Assembly (NCBI RefSeq): GCF_011516735.1
Contig: NZ_WOSX01000010.1
Coordinates: 49,931-113,930, forward strand
Length of the DNA: 64,000 nucleotides
Reading direction: 5' to 3'
DNA from: Acetobacter fallax
GTDB lineage: Bacteria; Pseudomonadota; Alphaproteobacteria; Acetobacterales; Acetobacteraceae
In this document: positions 54,789 to 63,171 of the stretch, one piece after another
Position numbering within the stretch: the first letter of the stretch is position 1
Layout of the letters: each line of letters begins with the position of its first letter
Notes under the pieces: model-generated
Databases searched by the model: none
The model's input: only the letters and a program-made list of their open reading frames with translations
What the model was told of the DNA's origin: nothing
Translations under genes and position numbers: made by a program

Positions 54789-55415
54789 TTACTCGCTCTT
54801 CGGAGCACCATGCCTGTCAATCTGATGCTGCAACGCCGTGATCAAAGCATCGACCTTGCCGCCATTGCGCTGGATATAAGACGAATAATCCCCGCGCTGC
54901 GTCAGGCGCAGGCTTGCGCCCTCGCCCTTCAGATCGACCACCTTGGGTGATCCGCTCGCCGTGCTGATAAGCCACTGCGTGTTGGCATCCGGCTGCTGCG
55001 GACGATGCAGGACAGCATCAACAACCTGATCCGGACCATCCTGTGTGGTCCCGCCAATCGTAAAGCTGACGCCACGATAATCTCCCAGCTTTTCAGAAAC
55101 CGCGTTCACGATGATCTGATGAAAAAGCTTGAGATACTGCGCCTTCTGCTCCGGTGTGGCGGTACGCCAGTACCGGCCCAGGCAGTATTGCCCGATACTG
55201 TCGATATCGACGCCTTCCTCCAGAACAGGGAAAAGCTTTTCCCTCTTCTGGTCAGCAGAGGCATCGCTGTTCACGATTGTAACAAGCTGCCCTCCGAGGC
55301 GCCTCACGAAATCGCTGGCAGTTTCCGCAGCAGACGCTGACTGGTTCAGACCGAATGTCAGAGCCAGAGCAGTGACAGTTCCGAGCACGAGGCGGCGACT
55401 TACGCTGGTCTTCAT
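54789..55415 (-). CDS. mlaC: MlaC-family periplasmic phospholipid-binding protein
   Basis: 208 residues from ATG 55415. The signal peptide MKTSVSRRLVLGTVTALAL ends near SASA. The mature part has the MlaC/Ttg2D layout with FVRRLGGQLVTIVNS, IGQYCLGRYWRTATPEQKAQ near 70-90, GTTQDGPDQVVDAVL and WLISTASGSPKVVDLKGEG. It shuttles phospholipid between outer-membrane MlaA and the inner-membrane MlaFEDB pump. It follows mlaA by 31 bases; the pump genes are not in this window. Confidence 0.93.
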   Translation of the reverse strand: MKTSVSRRLVLGTVTALALTFGLNQSASAAETASDFVRRLGGQLVTIVNSDASADQKREKLFPVLEEGVDIDSIGQYCLGRYWRTATPEQKAQYLKLFHQIIVNAVSEKLGDYRGVSFTIGGTTQDGPDQVVDAVLHRPQQPDANTQWLISTASGSPKVVDLKGEGASLRLTQRGDYSSYIQRNGGKVDALITALQHQIDRHGAPKSE

Positions 55416-55446
55416 AGTGATGTGTCCCTGGTCTTCCTGCATCGGG

Positions 55447-56295
55447 TCAGTTGTACCAGTCAGGCACGGTAGCCCGGTGGTCATTCCTGATGGAGTCGGC
55501 AACCGCCTTGCGCTGCTGCTGGTAGGCACTGCGGATCGTAGCATACGGATCAAGCGCGTCACGCTGAACCTGATCGAGATCATCAAGATGATCAGCACGC
55601 GTGTTGATCGTGCCCATAATGTTATAGGCCCAGTTGAAGGTGATCAGTCCATAACCACGCGGAACGTAGTTCCATGGCGAGAGACCCTGATCGATCCCGT
55701 ATCCGATCCCGTCGCGGATCGAAGACGGTCCCATCATCGGCAGGAACAGATAAGGGCCGGAAGGAATGCCCCACGTCGCCAGCGTCAAACCGCCGTCATT
55801 ATCATGATGCGGATATCCGGCATATTTCGCGACATCAATGAAACCGCCGATCCCGACGGTCATATTAATACACCATCGCGCAAACGAATCACCGGCGCGG
55901 CGCGGTTTGCCTGCGCCAACATCATTAAAGAACACGACAGGCTCGTTCATCGTCCGGACCATGTTGCCCAGCGAACTGCGAACCGGACGCGGAACAGCCC
56001 AGACATAAGCCTTCGCCACAGGACGCATTGAGTATTTATCGACCCATACCGAAAGATTATACATTTTCCGGTTCAGAGGCTCATATTTATCGTTGGCCTC
56101 TTCGTATTCCGCCAGCGCATCGGGGTCTTTCGGTTTTGGAGAAACCATCGACGCACAGCCTGCCAGAGTCAGCGCGCTGAGAACCAGCGTGCTAAACCGT
56201 GCAGCTCCATAGCGTCTGTTGCGGCGGGGTGCAGACTGGCATGCCGAACTGCCCGGGAGGAAAGCAATCTGCTGATCGTCCGTGACTGAACCCAT
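55447..56295 (-). CDS. mlaA: MlaA (VacJ) outer-membrane lipoprotein
   Basis: 282 residues from ATG 56295; the frame extends to 56424 but the added head is unlike. The lipobox is LTLAGC near residue 50 after VLSALTLAGC. The family core shows DKYEPLNRKMYNLSVWVDKY, NMVRTMNEPVVFFNDV, ARWCINMTVGIGGFIDVAKY and WGIPSGPYLFLPMMGPSS. MlaA removes phospholipid from the outer leaflet of the outer membrane. A 20-residue positive stretch ahead of the signal is unusual. It is the first gene of the pair with mlaC. Confidence 0.94.
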   Translation of the reverse strand: MGSVTDDQQIAFLPGSSACQSAPRRNRRYGAARFSTLVLSALTLAGCASMVSPKPKDPDALAEYEEANDKYEPLNRKMYNLSVWVDKYSMRPVAKAYVWAVPRPVRSSLGNMVRTMNEPVVFFNDVGAGKPRRAGDSFARWCINMTVGIGGFIDVAKYAGYPHHDNDGGLTLATWGIPSGPYLFLPMMGPSSIRDGIGYGIDQGLSPWNYVPRGYGLITFNWAYNIMGTINTRADHLDDLDQVQRDALDPYATIRSAYQQQRKAVADSIRNDHRATVPDWYN

Positions 56296-56576
56296 ACCCG
56301 TCAGTGTCTCCGTAGCAACATCGATCTTCCCACGGCGCTTCAGGCCAGCGGCGGGGCAGGCTGTTTTAACCGGCAAAGATCGTCCGATCCCCGCCCTCTC
56401 TAACACGTCGCGTTCCGGATGCAATCAGCCGAAGCCACGAGCCTTCCGGTCACAGGATGTGTTGCCGGACTCTGTGACCGATGTGTCGCACAATTCAGGG
56501 GCTCCGCATGACGTCCCTTTTTCTAACGTGCACCATAACGAAAGGTTGAGGGGAGACGGCAGTTTACCAGCCGGCC

Positions 56577-57404
56577 TTACAGGCGCCGCTCGCGCTTGAT
56601 AACGTCCCAGGCGGCATTGATTCGTGAGATTTTTGTCACAGCCACGTCAATTTCAGCAGGGCTGGCATTGCGGGCGGTCAGGGTATCCGGGTGATGGGTA
56701 CGAACCAGGGTCCGCCACGTGGCGCGGATCTCGTCATCGGTCGCGGTTACGGAGACCCCGAGAACAGTATAGGCATCGTCTTCGGCCATCGCCGGCCGGG
56801 AACGGCCAGTTTCCGCCCGATCCCATGCGCCCTGCCCCAGGCCGAACGCTTTGTGAACACGGGAGAGAAAACGGATCTCGTCAGGATGCAGCGACTGCCC
56901 CTTCGGACAGTCTGCCCGGGCGATGAAGAACAGTGTCGACAGCAGATCCTCAAGCATGAGCTTCTGATCACGAAAGCTGTGGCCCAGTTCACGTGCAAAG
57001 TGCTCATAGTCATCGGTGCGCTGGCGGGCGAAGTCGAACAGACGCCCGACCTCCGCAACATTTTCCGGCGGAACACGCAGACGGGATTTAAAAGCGTCGA
57101 TTTCACGCCGGTTTACGGGCGCATCACATTTGGCAAGCTTGGCAGTCAGGATGATCGTGCAGAGCGCGTAAAGCTGGTCCTTGCGGCCCGTGACGGCGGC
57201 AAATTTCGCCGCGACAAACGCTGCTGCCCCGTTCGGGTCCGGCGCGGCGCGTGCCGCCCAGCGATCACTCCAGCCTCCTGTCGGCGGTTCAAGCAATGAG
57301 CCGCGATCGGCGGCATGACCCAGCGCGGCACCCAGCACCGCTCCCATCCGCCCGCCAACCGCAAACCCGGCCACGGTCCCGAATACTTTGCCCCATATAC
57401 CCAT
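56577..57404 (-). CDS. DjlA-like protein: TerB-like domain plus C-terminal J domain
   Basis: 275 residues from ATG 57404 (MGIWGKVFGTVAGFAVGGRM), a Gly-rich hydrophobic start that may anchor in the membrane as in DjlA. The middle is a TerB-like helical domain with CDAPVNRREIDAFKSRLRV near 110 and FFIARADCPKGQSLHPDE near 165. The last 70 residues are a J domain (YTVLGVSVTATDDEIRATWR), with HPD in THHPDTL. DjlA recruits DnaK at the membrane. The operon relation with mlaA is loose because the gap is about 280 bases. Confidence 0.9.
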   Translation of the reverse strand: MGIWGKVFGTVAGFAVGGRMGAVLGAALGHAADRGSLLEPPTGGWSDRWAARAAPDPNGAAAFVAAKFAAVTGRKDQLYALCTIILTAKLAKCDAPVNRREIDAFKSRLRVPPENVAEVGRLFDFARQRTDDYEHFARELGHSFRDQKLMLEDLLSTLFFIARADCPKGQSLHPDEIRFLSRVHKAFGLGQGAWDRAETGRSRPAMAEDDAYTVLGVSVTATDDEIRATWRTLVRTHHPDTLTARNASPAEIDVAVTKISRINAAWDVIKRERRL

Positions 57405-57568
57405 AAGACTGACTCTAGCACCGCCAGCAGAGCCACCCAAGCCCGACTGCCTGAATGGTGCTCATGATACGGGAAGAGCGGAAAAAACTATGGCTCTCTC
57501 CCCGCCCACGGCAGGAATCGGGGCGCCCGGAGTAATCCCTTCCACAGGACAACCGATGCCATTCCCGC

Positions 57569-57748
57569 TCAGAGAGACGTTTTATCCGCGCCGCGATCGA
57601 AAGCAGAATGAGCGAGCCCCACGAGTTCAGTCGCCAGCCCCGGCAGTCCGGCTTTCCAGACAATGTCAGCCATCTGCAGAAGAGAATGCGAGATCAGCAG
57701 AGGGCTCGTCTGCGGACAATGAGGCATACGCACGACATTGGCTGGCAT
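57569..57748 (-). CDS. Small unknown protein (59 aa)
   Basis: The ATG at 57748 has an excellent GAGGA five bases upstream, so the longer frame up to 57934 is not needed. The product (MPANVVRMPHCPQTSPLLIS at the start) is short, with a helical GLPGLATELVGLAHSAFD segment and a positively charged tail. No family is recognised. Confidence 0.55.
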   Translation of the reverse strand: MPANVVRMPHCPQTSPLLISHSLLQMADIVWKAGLPGLATELVGLAHSAFDRGADKTSL

Positions 57749-57990
57749 GGAATCCTCGCCCTGGTCCGGTCTGTTGGAGGCGATATCCCGCCGTTGAGAG
57801 GACGCTAAATCAGGGTGCCTTTCTGAATGGTTAACAACCTCGGGGGCGGAAAATAAAGTTTTCATCTCGTTAGCTAAACGCAAAAGGGGCCGGTTCTGTC
57901 GTCCTCGCGGGCATGCGGCCGGCCTATCGCACATCTCGTGATCTGGCTGTCAGCCAGAAATAGCGGGCGACCCGGACACTCTATCCTGTC

Positions 57991-58230
57991 TCAACGCGCA
58001 GATGCCCGGGATATGATATTTGATAAAGCAAAGTTAAGAACTGCAACCCGCAGCGCGGAAGCCAGCGGCCGCCCCGGATCGCGCGTCACGTCAATGCTCT
58101 CCACCAGCCGCGCGACCGGCTCCCGCCGCGCAGCCGCCATTCCGTCCAGAACGTCCCAGAACTCCGGCTCCAGAGCCACACTCGTCCCATGCCCCGACAG
58201 CACCAGACTGCGTTTGGCAAGATGACGCAT
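57991..58230 (-). CDS. Ribbon-helix-helix (RHH_4-like) DNA-binding protein
   Basis: 79 residues from ATG 58230, which shares the A of the queG stop (TGATG). The ribbon is KRSLVLSGHGTSVALEPEF and the helices include WDVLDGMAAARREPVARLVE, typical of the RHH_4 family with a preceding basic strand. RHH proteins bind DNA as dimers. It is translationally coupled to queG but has no known link to queuosine. No targets can be proposed. Confidence 0.78.
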   Translation of the reverse strand: MRHLAKRSLVLSGHGTSVALEPEFWDVLDGMAAARREPVARLVESIDVTRDPGRPLASALRVAVLNFALSNIISRASAR

Positions 58231-59285
58231 CACACTCTCTCCCCGAGTCGCCCGCAGGCCCATCGCGCCGCATCCGCAACAACAGGATCAGAATCCTCAC
58301 ACAAACCCTGCGCCACCCCAAGCAATCCCGCATCGCCGGAATTGCCTGCAGCAATCAGAACATTGCGCACGAATCGCCCCCGCCCGATCCGTTTGACCGG
58401 TGACCCGGAAAATAAATACCGAAACGCCGCATCATCCAGCACAGCCAGTGCCGCCAGCTTTGGCGCCATCAGATCCTCCCGCGCCCGCAGCTTTATCTGT
58501 CGGGACTCCACCGCAAACCGGTTCCAGGGACACACCGCCAGACAATCATCACACCCGTAAATCCGGTTACCCATCGCCACCCGGAATTCTTCAGGAATCG
58601 GCCCTGCATGCTCAATTGTCAGATAGGAAATGCACCGTCGCGCATCCATCTCATACGGAGCAGGAAATGCATCTGTCGGACACGCCACCAGACACCGCGT
58701 GCAACTTCCGCACTGCCCCGCCCGATGCACCGTCGGCGACAGGTCAATCGTGGTGTAAATCTCCCCCAGCAGCAGCCAGCTTCCATGGTCCCGTGAGACA
58801 ACATTCGTATGCTTACCCTGCCAGCCCAGCCCGGCCCGCTCCGCCAGCGGCTTCTCCGGCACCGGTGCGGTATCCACAAACACCTTAACTCCGGCATCCA
58901 CGCCACAGCGCCGCGATTCGACCACCACAAACTGCGCCAGATGCTTCAGCAGCCCCTTGATCACATCATGATAGTCACGGTTCCGCGCATAGACCGAGAT
59001 ATTCCCCGCCTCAGGCACACCCTGTGTCGCCAGTGGATCTCCCTCAGGCGCGTAAGACATCCCGACCGAGATCACGCTCCGAACGTCCGGCCATAGTCCC
59101 TGCGGATGCGCCCGCGCTTCCGCACGCTCCGCCAGCCACCCCATCGTGCCGTGCTGCCCGTCTGCCAGAAACGCCCTTAGCCGGGCACCCGTCTCCGGCC
59201 CGATCTCCGCATCGCAAACTCCGAAGGCGTCAAACCCCAGCGCAAATGCGCGTTCCCGGATGCGTTCAGACAGAGTGAAAGACAT
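58230..59285 (-). CDS. queG: Epoxyqueuosine reductase QueG
   Basis: 351 residues from ATG 59285; the GTG at 59288 is less likely. It has the iron-sulfur motifs CGSCTRCLVACPTDAF and YGCDDCLAVCPWNRFA for two [4Fe-4S] clusters, the cobalamin-binding region near DTAPVPEKPLAERAGLGWQG, and a C-terminal HEAT-like segment. It reduces epoxyqueuosine in tRNA to queuosine, the last step. It lies 260 bases after tgt in the same direction, with a repeat copy in the gap. Confidence 0.95.
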   Translation of the reverse strand: MSFTLSERIRERAFALGFDAFGVCDAEIGPETGARLRAFLADGQHGTMGWLAERAEARAHPQGLWPDVRSVISVGMSYAPEGDPLATQGVPEAGNISVYARNRDYHDVIKGLLKHLAQFVVVESRRCGVDAGVKVFVDTAPVPEKPLAERAGLGWQGKHTNVVSRDHGSWLLLGEIYTTIDLSPTVHRAGQCGSCTRCLVACPTDAFPAPYEMDARRCISYLTIEHAGPIPEEFRVAMGNRIYGCDDCLAVCPWNRFAVESRQIKLRAREDLMAPKLAALAVLDDAAFRYLFSGSPVKRIGRGRFVRNVLIAAGNSGDAGLLGVAQGLCEDSDPVVADAARWACGRLGERV

Positions 59286-59290
59286 CACCG

Positions 59291-59532
59291 GAGCTGGCTC
59301 CGGGGAGAGTTCTCAGGGCTCCGCCAAAAATCACTGGCCTTTGGAATGGCTCTGTTATCGTTGCGTGTTAATCTGTGATTTTTCAAAGGGCTGGTGAAAG
59401 ACCGGGCTCTGCCCGAACCCGGCAGGGACCGCAGGCCCCCGCACCCCGATTGATTTACAATAAAATGGTTTCCAAAGGTCCGTGACCTTTGATGGGAGCC
59501 AGGCCTCCTGCCGGATTCGGGCAGAGCCGGAG
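59291..59532. repeat. Composite dispersed repeat between tgt and queG
   Basis: A forward fragment (about 59291-59344) ends in CCTTTGGAATGGCTCTGTT and leads into a reverse copy with GGGCTCTGCCC, GGGACCGCAGGCCCC and CCAAAGGTC/GACCTTTG units. A further TGCCGGATTCGGGCAGAGCC closes it. The tgt stop follows by 13 bases. Confidence 0.75.
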
Positions 59533-59544
59533 CGACCCGCATCA

Positions 59545-60711
59545 TCAGGCCACAGGCGGAATGATCGGCTGCGGCATCTCGTCCTCAGACCAGTCCTCCG
59601 CTGCCCACTCCGCCCGCAGATGCACCGCATGCGCCCCCAGCGTACCATCCACGATCGCCGCCCGAATGCCCCGCATCAGCCGCTGATAATACGCCAGATT
59701 GTGCCAGGTCAGCAGCATCGGCCCCAGAATCTCGTTCGTCCGGAACAGATGATGCAGATATGCCCGCGAATGTCGCGAACACGCCAGACAATCGCAATGC
59801 GGCGAAACTGGCCGCGCATCCTCAGCAAACCGCGCATTCCGCAGATTCATCGTCCCGCGTTCAGTGTACGCCCGCGCCGTACGCCCCGCCCGCGTCGGCA
59901 TCACGCAGTCGAACATGTCGATCCCGCGCTCAACCGCTCCAAGAAGATCGTCCGGTGTTCCCACGCCCATCAGATAACGCGGCGCATCGGCCGGCATCAG
60001 CGGCGTCGTCACATCCAGCGTCGAGAACATCAGCGCCTGACCCTCGCCAACCGCCAGACCACCAACCGCATAGCCCTCGAATCCGATCTCCGTCAGCGCC
60101 TTCACGCTCTCCGCCCGCAGTTCCGGCTCCGTCCCGCCCTGCACAATCCCGAACTGTCCGTAACCCGGCCGGGCCACAAACGCCTCGCGTGACCGTGCCG
60201 CCCAGCGCATCGACATCTGCATCGACGCCGCAATCGCCTCCGCCTCAGCCGGCAGGGCAGGGCACTCATCCAGACACATCGTAATCGTCGCATCCAGCGC
60301 ATGCTGAATCGCCGTCGACCGCTCCGGGTCCAGCCGGTGCTTCGACCCGTCAATATGCGACTGAAACGTCACTCCGTCCTGATCCAGCTTCCGCAACGCG
60401 CCCAGCGACATCACCTGAAATCCACCGGAATCAGTCAGGATCGGACCATGCCAGTCCATGAACCGATGCAGCCCGCCCAGCGCCTGCACCCGCTCAGCGC
60501 CCGGACGCAGCATCAGGTGATACGTGTTCCCCAGCACAATTCCCGCACCCGTGGACCGCACCGCGTCCATCGTCATCGCCTTGACCGTGCCAACCGTCCC
60601 AACCGGCATAAATGTCGGCGTTTCAACGGGTCCGTGGGCTGTCTGTAGCCGTCCGGCCCGCGCCGCGCCGTCAGTGGACTCGCAGATCCAGCGGAATGTG
60701 TCACTCTTCAT
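59545..60711 (-). CDS. tgt: tRNA-guanine transglycosylase (queuine tRNA-ribosyltransferase)
   Basis: 388 residues from ATG 60711 ([15 protein letters not shown]); the frame extends to 60837 without homology. Signatures are the catalytic Asp in [13 protein letters not shown] near 95, [11 protein letters not shown] near 190, [13 protein letters not shown] near 220 and the active-site [15 protein letters not shown] near 270. The zinc cluster is [17 protein letters not shown]. It swaps guanine-34 for preQ1 in Asp, Asn, His and Tyr tRNAs. It lies between queA and queG. Confidence 0.96.
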   Translation of the reverse strand: MKSDTFRWICESTDGAARAGRLQTAHGPVETPTFMPVGTVGTVKAMTMDAVRSTGAGIVLGNTYHLMLRPGAERVQALGGLHRFMDWHGPILTDSGGFQVMSLGALRKLDQDGVTFQSHIDGSKHRLDPERSTAIQHALDATITMCLDECPALPAEAEAIAASMQMSMRWAARSREAFVARPGYGQFGIVQGGTEPELRAESVKALTEIGFEGYAVGGLAVGEGQALMFSTLDVTTPLMPADAPRYLMGVGTPDDLLGAVERGIDMFDCVMPTRAGRTARAYTERGTMNLRNARFAEDARPVSPHCDCLACSRHSRAYLHHLFRTNEILGPMLLTWHNLAYYQRLMRGIRAAIVDGTLGAHAVHLRAEWAAEDWSEDEMPQPIIPPVA

Positions 60712-61001
60712 AGTCGTCCCGTATCTCAAGTTCGGCCAAAGGAGGCGCTGCCTGTCCGGGCGACTGTATAACGACAAATCAGGAAGGCGGCACGGCGATG
60801 TCTTCCGAACTGTGAATGTCCAGGGCTTTAGCTCCAATCATCAAACGTCTTTCCCGGAAACGTCGCCTTTAATCATACGTTTTCACCAGAATGAGGTCGT
60901 CAGTGAGGCAGGATTGCTTCCCGGCCAGTGTGTTCTGACGTTTTGTAATGTCCGGTTTCGACTATTTCGGGAAACGAGCCAGTGGCGGCGCGGAGCCAGA
61001 T
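60712..61001. other. Gap upstream of tgt
   Basis: No gene is seen. The sequence near 60945-60975 (ATGTCCGGTTTCG, ATTTCGGGAAA) is imperfectly repeated near 61318-61345 on the other side of the TIR element, suggesting duplicated or rearranged flanks. Confidence 0.4.
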
Positions 61002-61208
61002 TTATACCAGAGGTTGTGAAGACTGACCTGTCGATAAGAATATCCGGGCTCTGCCCGGACCCGGCAGGGACCGCAGCCCCCTGCACCCCGGTTTGCTGAT
61101 CATAAAACGGTTTGCAAGGGCGAGCCTTTGCCAGGTTCCAGGGCAGAGTCCTGCAAGCCCCACATCCATCAACCTGACACAGGTCATAGGCCAGACCCTC
61201 TGGTATAA
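61002..61208. mobile_element. Short element with 12-bp terminal inverted repeats
   Basis: TTATACCAGAGG at 61002-61013 and CCTCTGGTATAA at 61197-61208 are perfect inverted repeats enclosing 207 bases. Inside lies a reverse multi-hairpin repeat (61042-61160). There is no coding frame of a transposase. The first 34 bases recur exactly at 11337. It looks like a non-autonomous transposable element, inferred from ends only. Confidence 0.6.
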
Positions 61209-61442
61209 GCTGTCAGCCTCTTACAGGCATATTCGCAAGCGTCACATGCCTTCGCGAGAGGTTCTGTCGATCAACCGGAACACTCTGATTTGCAGGTCTT
61301 CACATTCGGACGGTCTGCAATGTCTGGTTTTCGTTATTTCGAAAAACAGACAGATGCGACGATCGACAGGAACGGAGCACCATCATCAACTAAACTGAAG
61401 GTAAAGCGACATCTGAGCGCTGCCGTTCAGACGGTTTTAAAC

Positions 61443-62501
61443 TCAGGCGCCCCGCCGCAGCAAACAAGCGTCCCCATAAGAATAAAACCGGTAACCATCC
61501 TCAACAGCATGAGCATAAGCCGCCCGCATCCGATCCGTCCCGGCAAACGCGCAAACCAGCATAAACAACGTCGAACGCGGCAAATGGAAATTCGTCATCA
61601 GCAGATCCACTGTCCGGAACCGATACCCCGGATGAATGAAAATCGACGTTTCCCCGTCAAACGGTCTCACCGTGCCATCTTCCGCCGCCGCACTCTCCAG
61701 CAACCGCAGCGACGTCGTCCCCACGGCAACAATCCGTCCGCCCCGAGCCCGCGTCTCGTTGATCCGATCCGCCGCGCGCCGCGTGATAATCCCCCGCTCA
61801 GAATGCATCTTATGAGAAGATAGCGTTTCCGTCCGCACTGGCAGAAACGTCCCGGCACCTACATGCAAAGTCAGTGTTTCACGTGCAACGCCTGCCTCAT
61901 CCAGCCGTGCGAGTAGCTCCGGCGTGAAATGCAGTCCCGCGGTAGGCGCCGCAACCGCCCCCTTATGCTCAGCAAAAATCGTCCGGTAATCCACCTCATC
62001 CTCAGCCGTCGGCCCCGAAGGCCGCGCAATATAAGGTGGCAACGCCAGAGCGCCCGCCGTCCGGAGAAAGCCGTCAAAAGCCTCCCCTTCGCACGAAAAT
62101 CGCAACGTCGCCCCGCCCTCACCATCCAGGCTTACAACCGTCGCCACATCCCTGTCAGCCGCCCCCGGAAACGTCAGCACATCCCCAACCCGAAGCCGCT
62201 TCGAGTTCCTGATCAGCGCGCTCCACGCCCCGTCCGCCTGATGCTGATCCAGCGTCACCCCGATCTTCGCCTCGCCCCGCCGCGCATGGAGCTGCGCCGG
62301 AATCACCGCCGTATCGTTGGCCACCAGCAAATCCCCGGCCCGCAACAGCCCCGGCAGATCCCGCACATGCCGGTCCGTCACTGGCGCCCCGGGATCACAC
62401 GGCACATCCAGCAACCGCGCACTGTCCCGGGGCTTTACCGGGTGCTGCGCAATCCGCTCCTGAGGCAGGTCAAAGTCAAAATCTACAGTACGATCATCCA
62501 T
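61443..62501 (-). CDS. queA: S-adenosylmethionine:tRNA ribosyltransferase-isomerase QueA
   Basis: 352 residues. The start DFDFDLPQERIAQHPVKPRD and the marks GDLLVANDTAVIPAQLHARR, GAVAAPTAGLHFTPELLARL and VGAGTFLPVR are classic QueA, with TSIFIHPGYRFRTVDLLMTN close to the end. It adds the epoxycyclopentane moiety from SAM to preQ1-tRNA. It is the first gene of the minus-strand queA-tgt-queG set, but a 730-base repeat-rich gap separates it from tgt. Confidence 0.95.
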   Translation of the reverse strand: MDDRTVDFDFDLPQERIAQHPVKPRDSARLLDVPCDPGAPVTDRHVRDLPGLLRAGDLLVANDTAVIPAQLHARRGEAKIGVTLDQHQADGAWSALIRNSKRLRVGDVLTFPGAADRDVATVVSLDGEGGATLRFSCEGEAFDGFLRTAGALALPPYIARPSGPTAEDEVDYRTIFAEHKGAVAAPTAGLHFTPELLARLDEAGVARETLTLHVGAGTFLPVRTETLSSHKMHSERGIITRRAADRINETRARGGRIVAVGTTSLRLLESAAAEDGTVRPFDGETSIFIHPGYRFRTVDLLMTNFHLPRSTLFMLVCAFAGTDRMRAAYAHAVEDGYRFYSYGDACLLRRGA

Positions 62502-62790
62502 GGCCCGCAGCCTTTACGAACTCTCGCCCCTTTACGCCAGTCGTACATGCCGTCGTCCAGCTGATCACACAGAATAAAACCACCTCATAACGTCAGCCTG
62601 ATCTTTCTGTCGTCGCATAATTCCGGACTGAAGTGGGTCGGAAGAACGGGCAGAGCCCGGTAACGAGTGACCCTTCAGTGCCATCTTTCACGATATTGCC
62701 GGGCACATTGTCGACGCCACAAAAGTTATGGTTCTTCATATTCCCCGGAGCTCGTCCGACCTCGAAATGCTCATGCCGATTTCTACGGAC
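62502..62790. other. Gene-free region upstream of queA
   Basis: No plausible gene is seen. The part nearest 62501 should carry the queA promoter. A GGCAGAGCCCGG fragment of the dispersed repeat sits near 62650. Confidence 0.4.
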
Positions 62791-62950
62791 TTATACCAGA
62801 GGATCTTGCCTTTGACCTGTGCGCCACTGGCTGGTGCAGGACTGGCAGGGCTTTGCTCCGAAACCCACCAAGGTCGCAGACCTTTGCAAACCGTTTATGA
62901 TCAGCAGGCCGGGTGCAAGGACCCGTGGTCCCTGCCTGGGCCCGGATGCT
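62791..62950 (+). repeat. Diverged forward repeat with TTATACCAGAGG end
   Basis: Opens with TTATACCAGAGG (62791-62802), the same 12-mer that ends the element at 61002. Weakened hairpins follow: CAGGGCTTTGCTCCG, AAGGTCGCAGACCTT and GGACCCGTGGTCCC. It is the most decayed member apart from 46575. Confidence 0.65.
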
Positions 62951-63171
62951 CCCGGACAAAGGTCAATCTTCACAGCCGCTGGTGTAAGGCGACTCTCAGG
63001 CTCCTCTTCCTAACCTTAAACCGGACCGAGAAAGAGCGGATCATGCTGCCAGAGAAGTGGTCCATGGCAAAGGCACAGTTCTCCATTCTCTTCGGTGAAG
63101 CGCTTCGCGCGCGCCACCGTCTGATCAATTCAATGAACAACGCCGCGCGCACGAAATTCCTGACAAACCTG

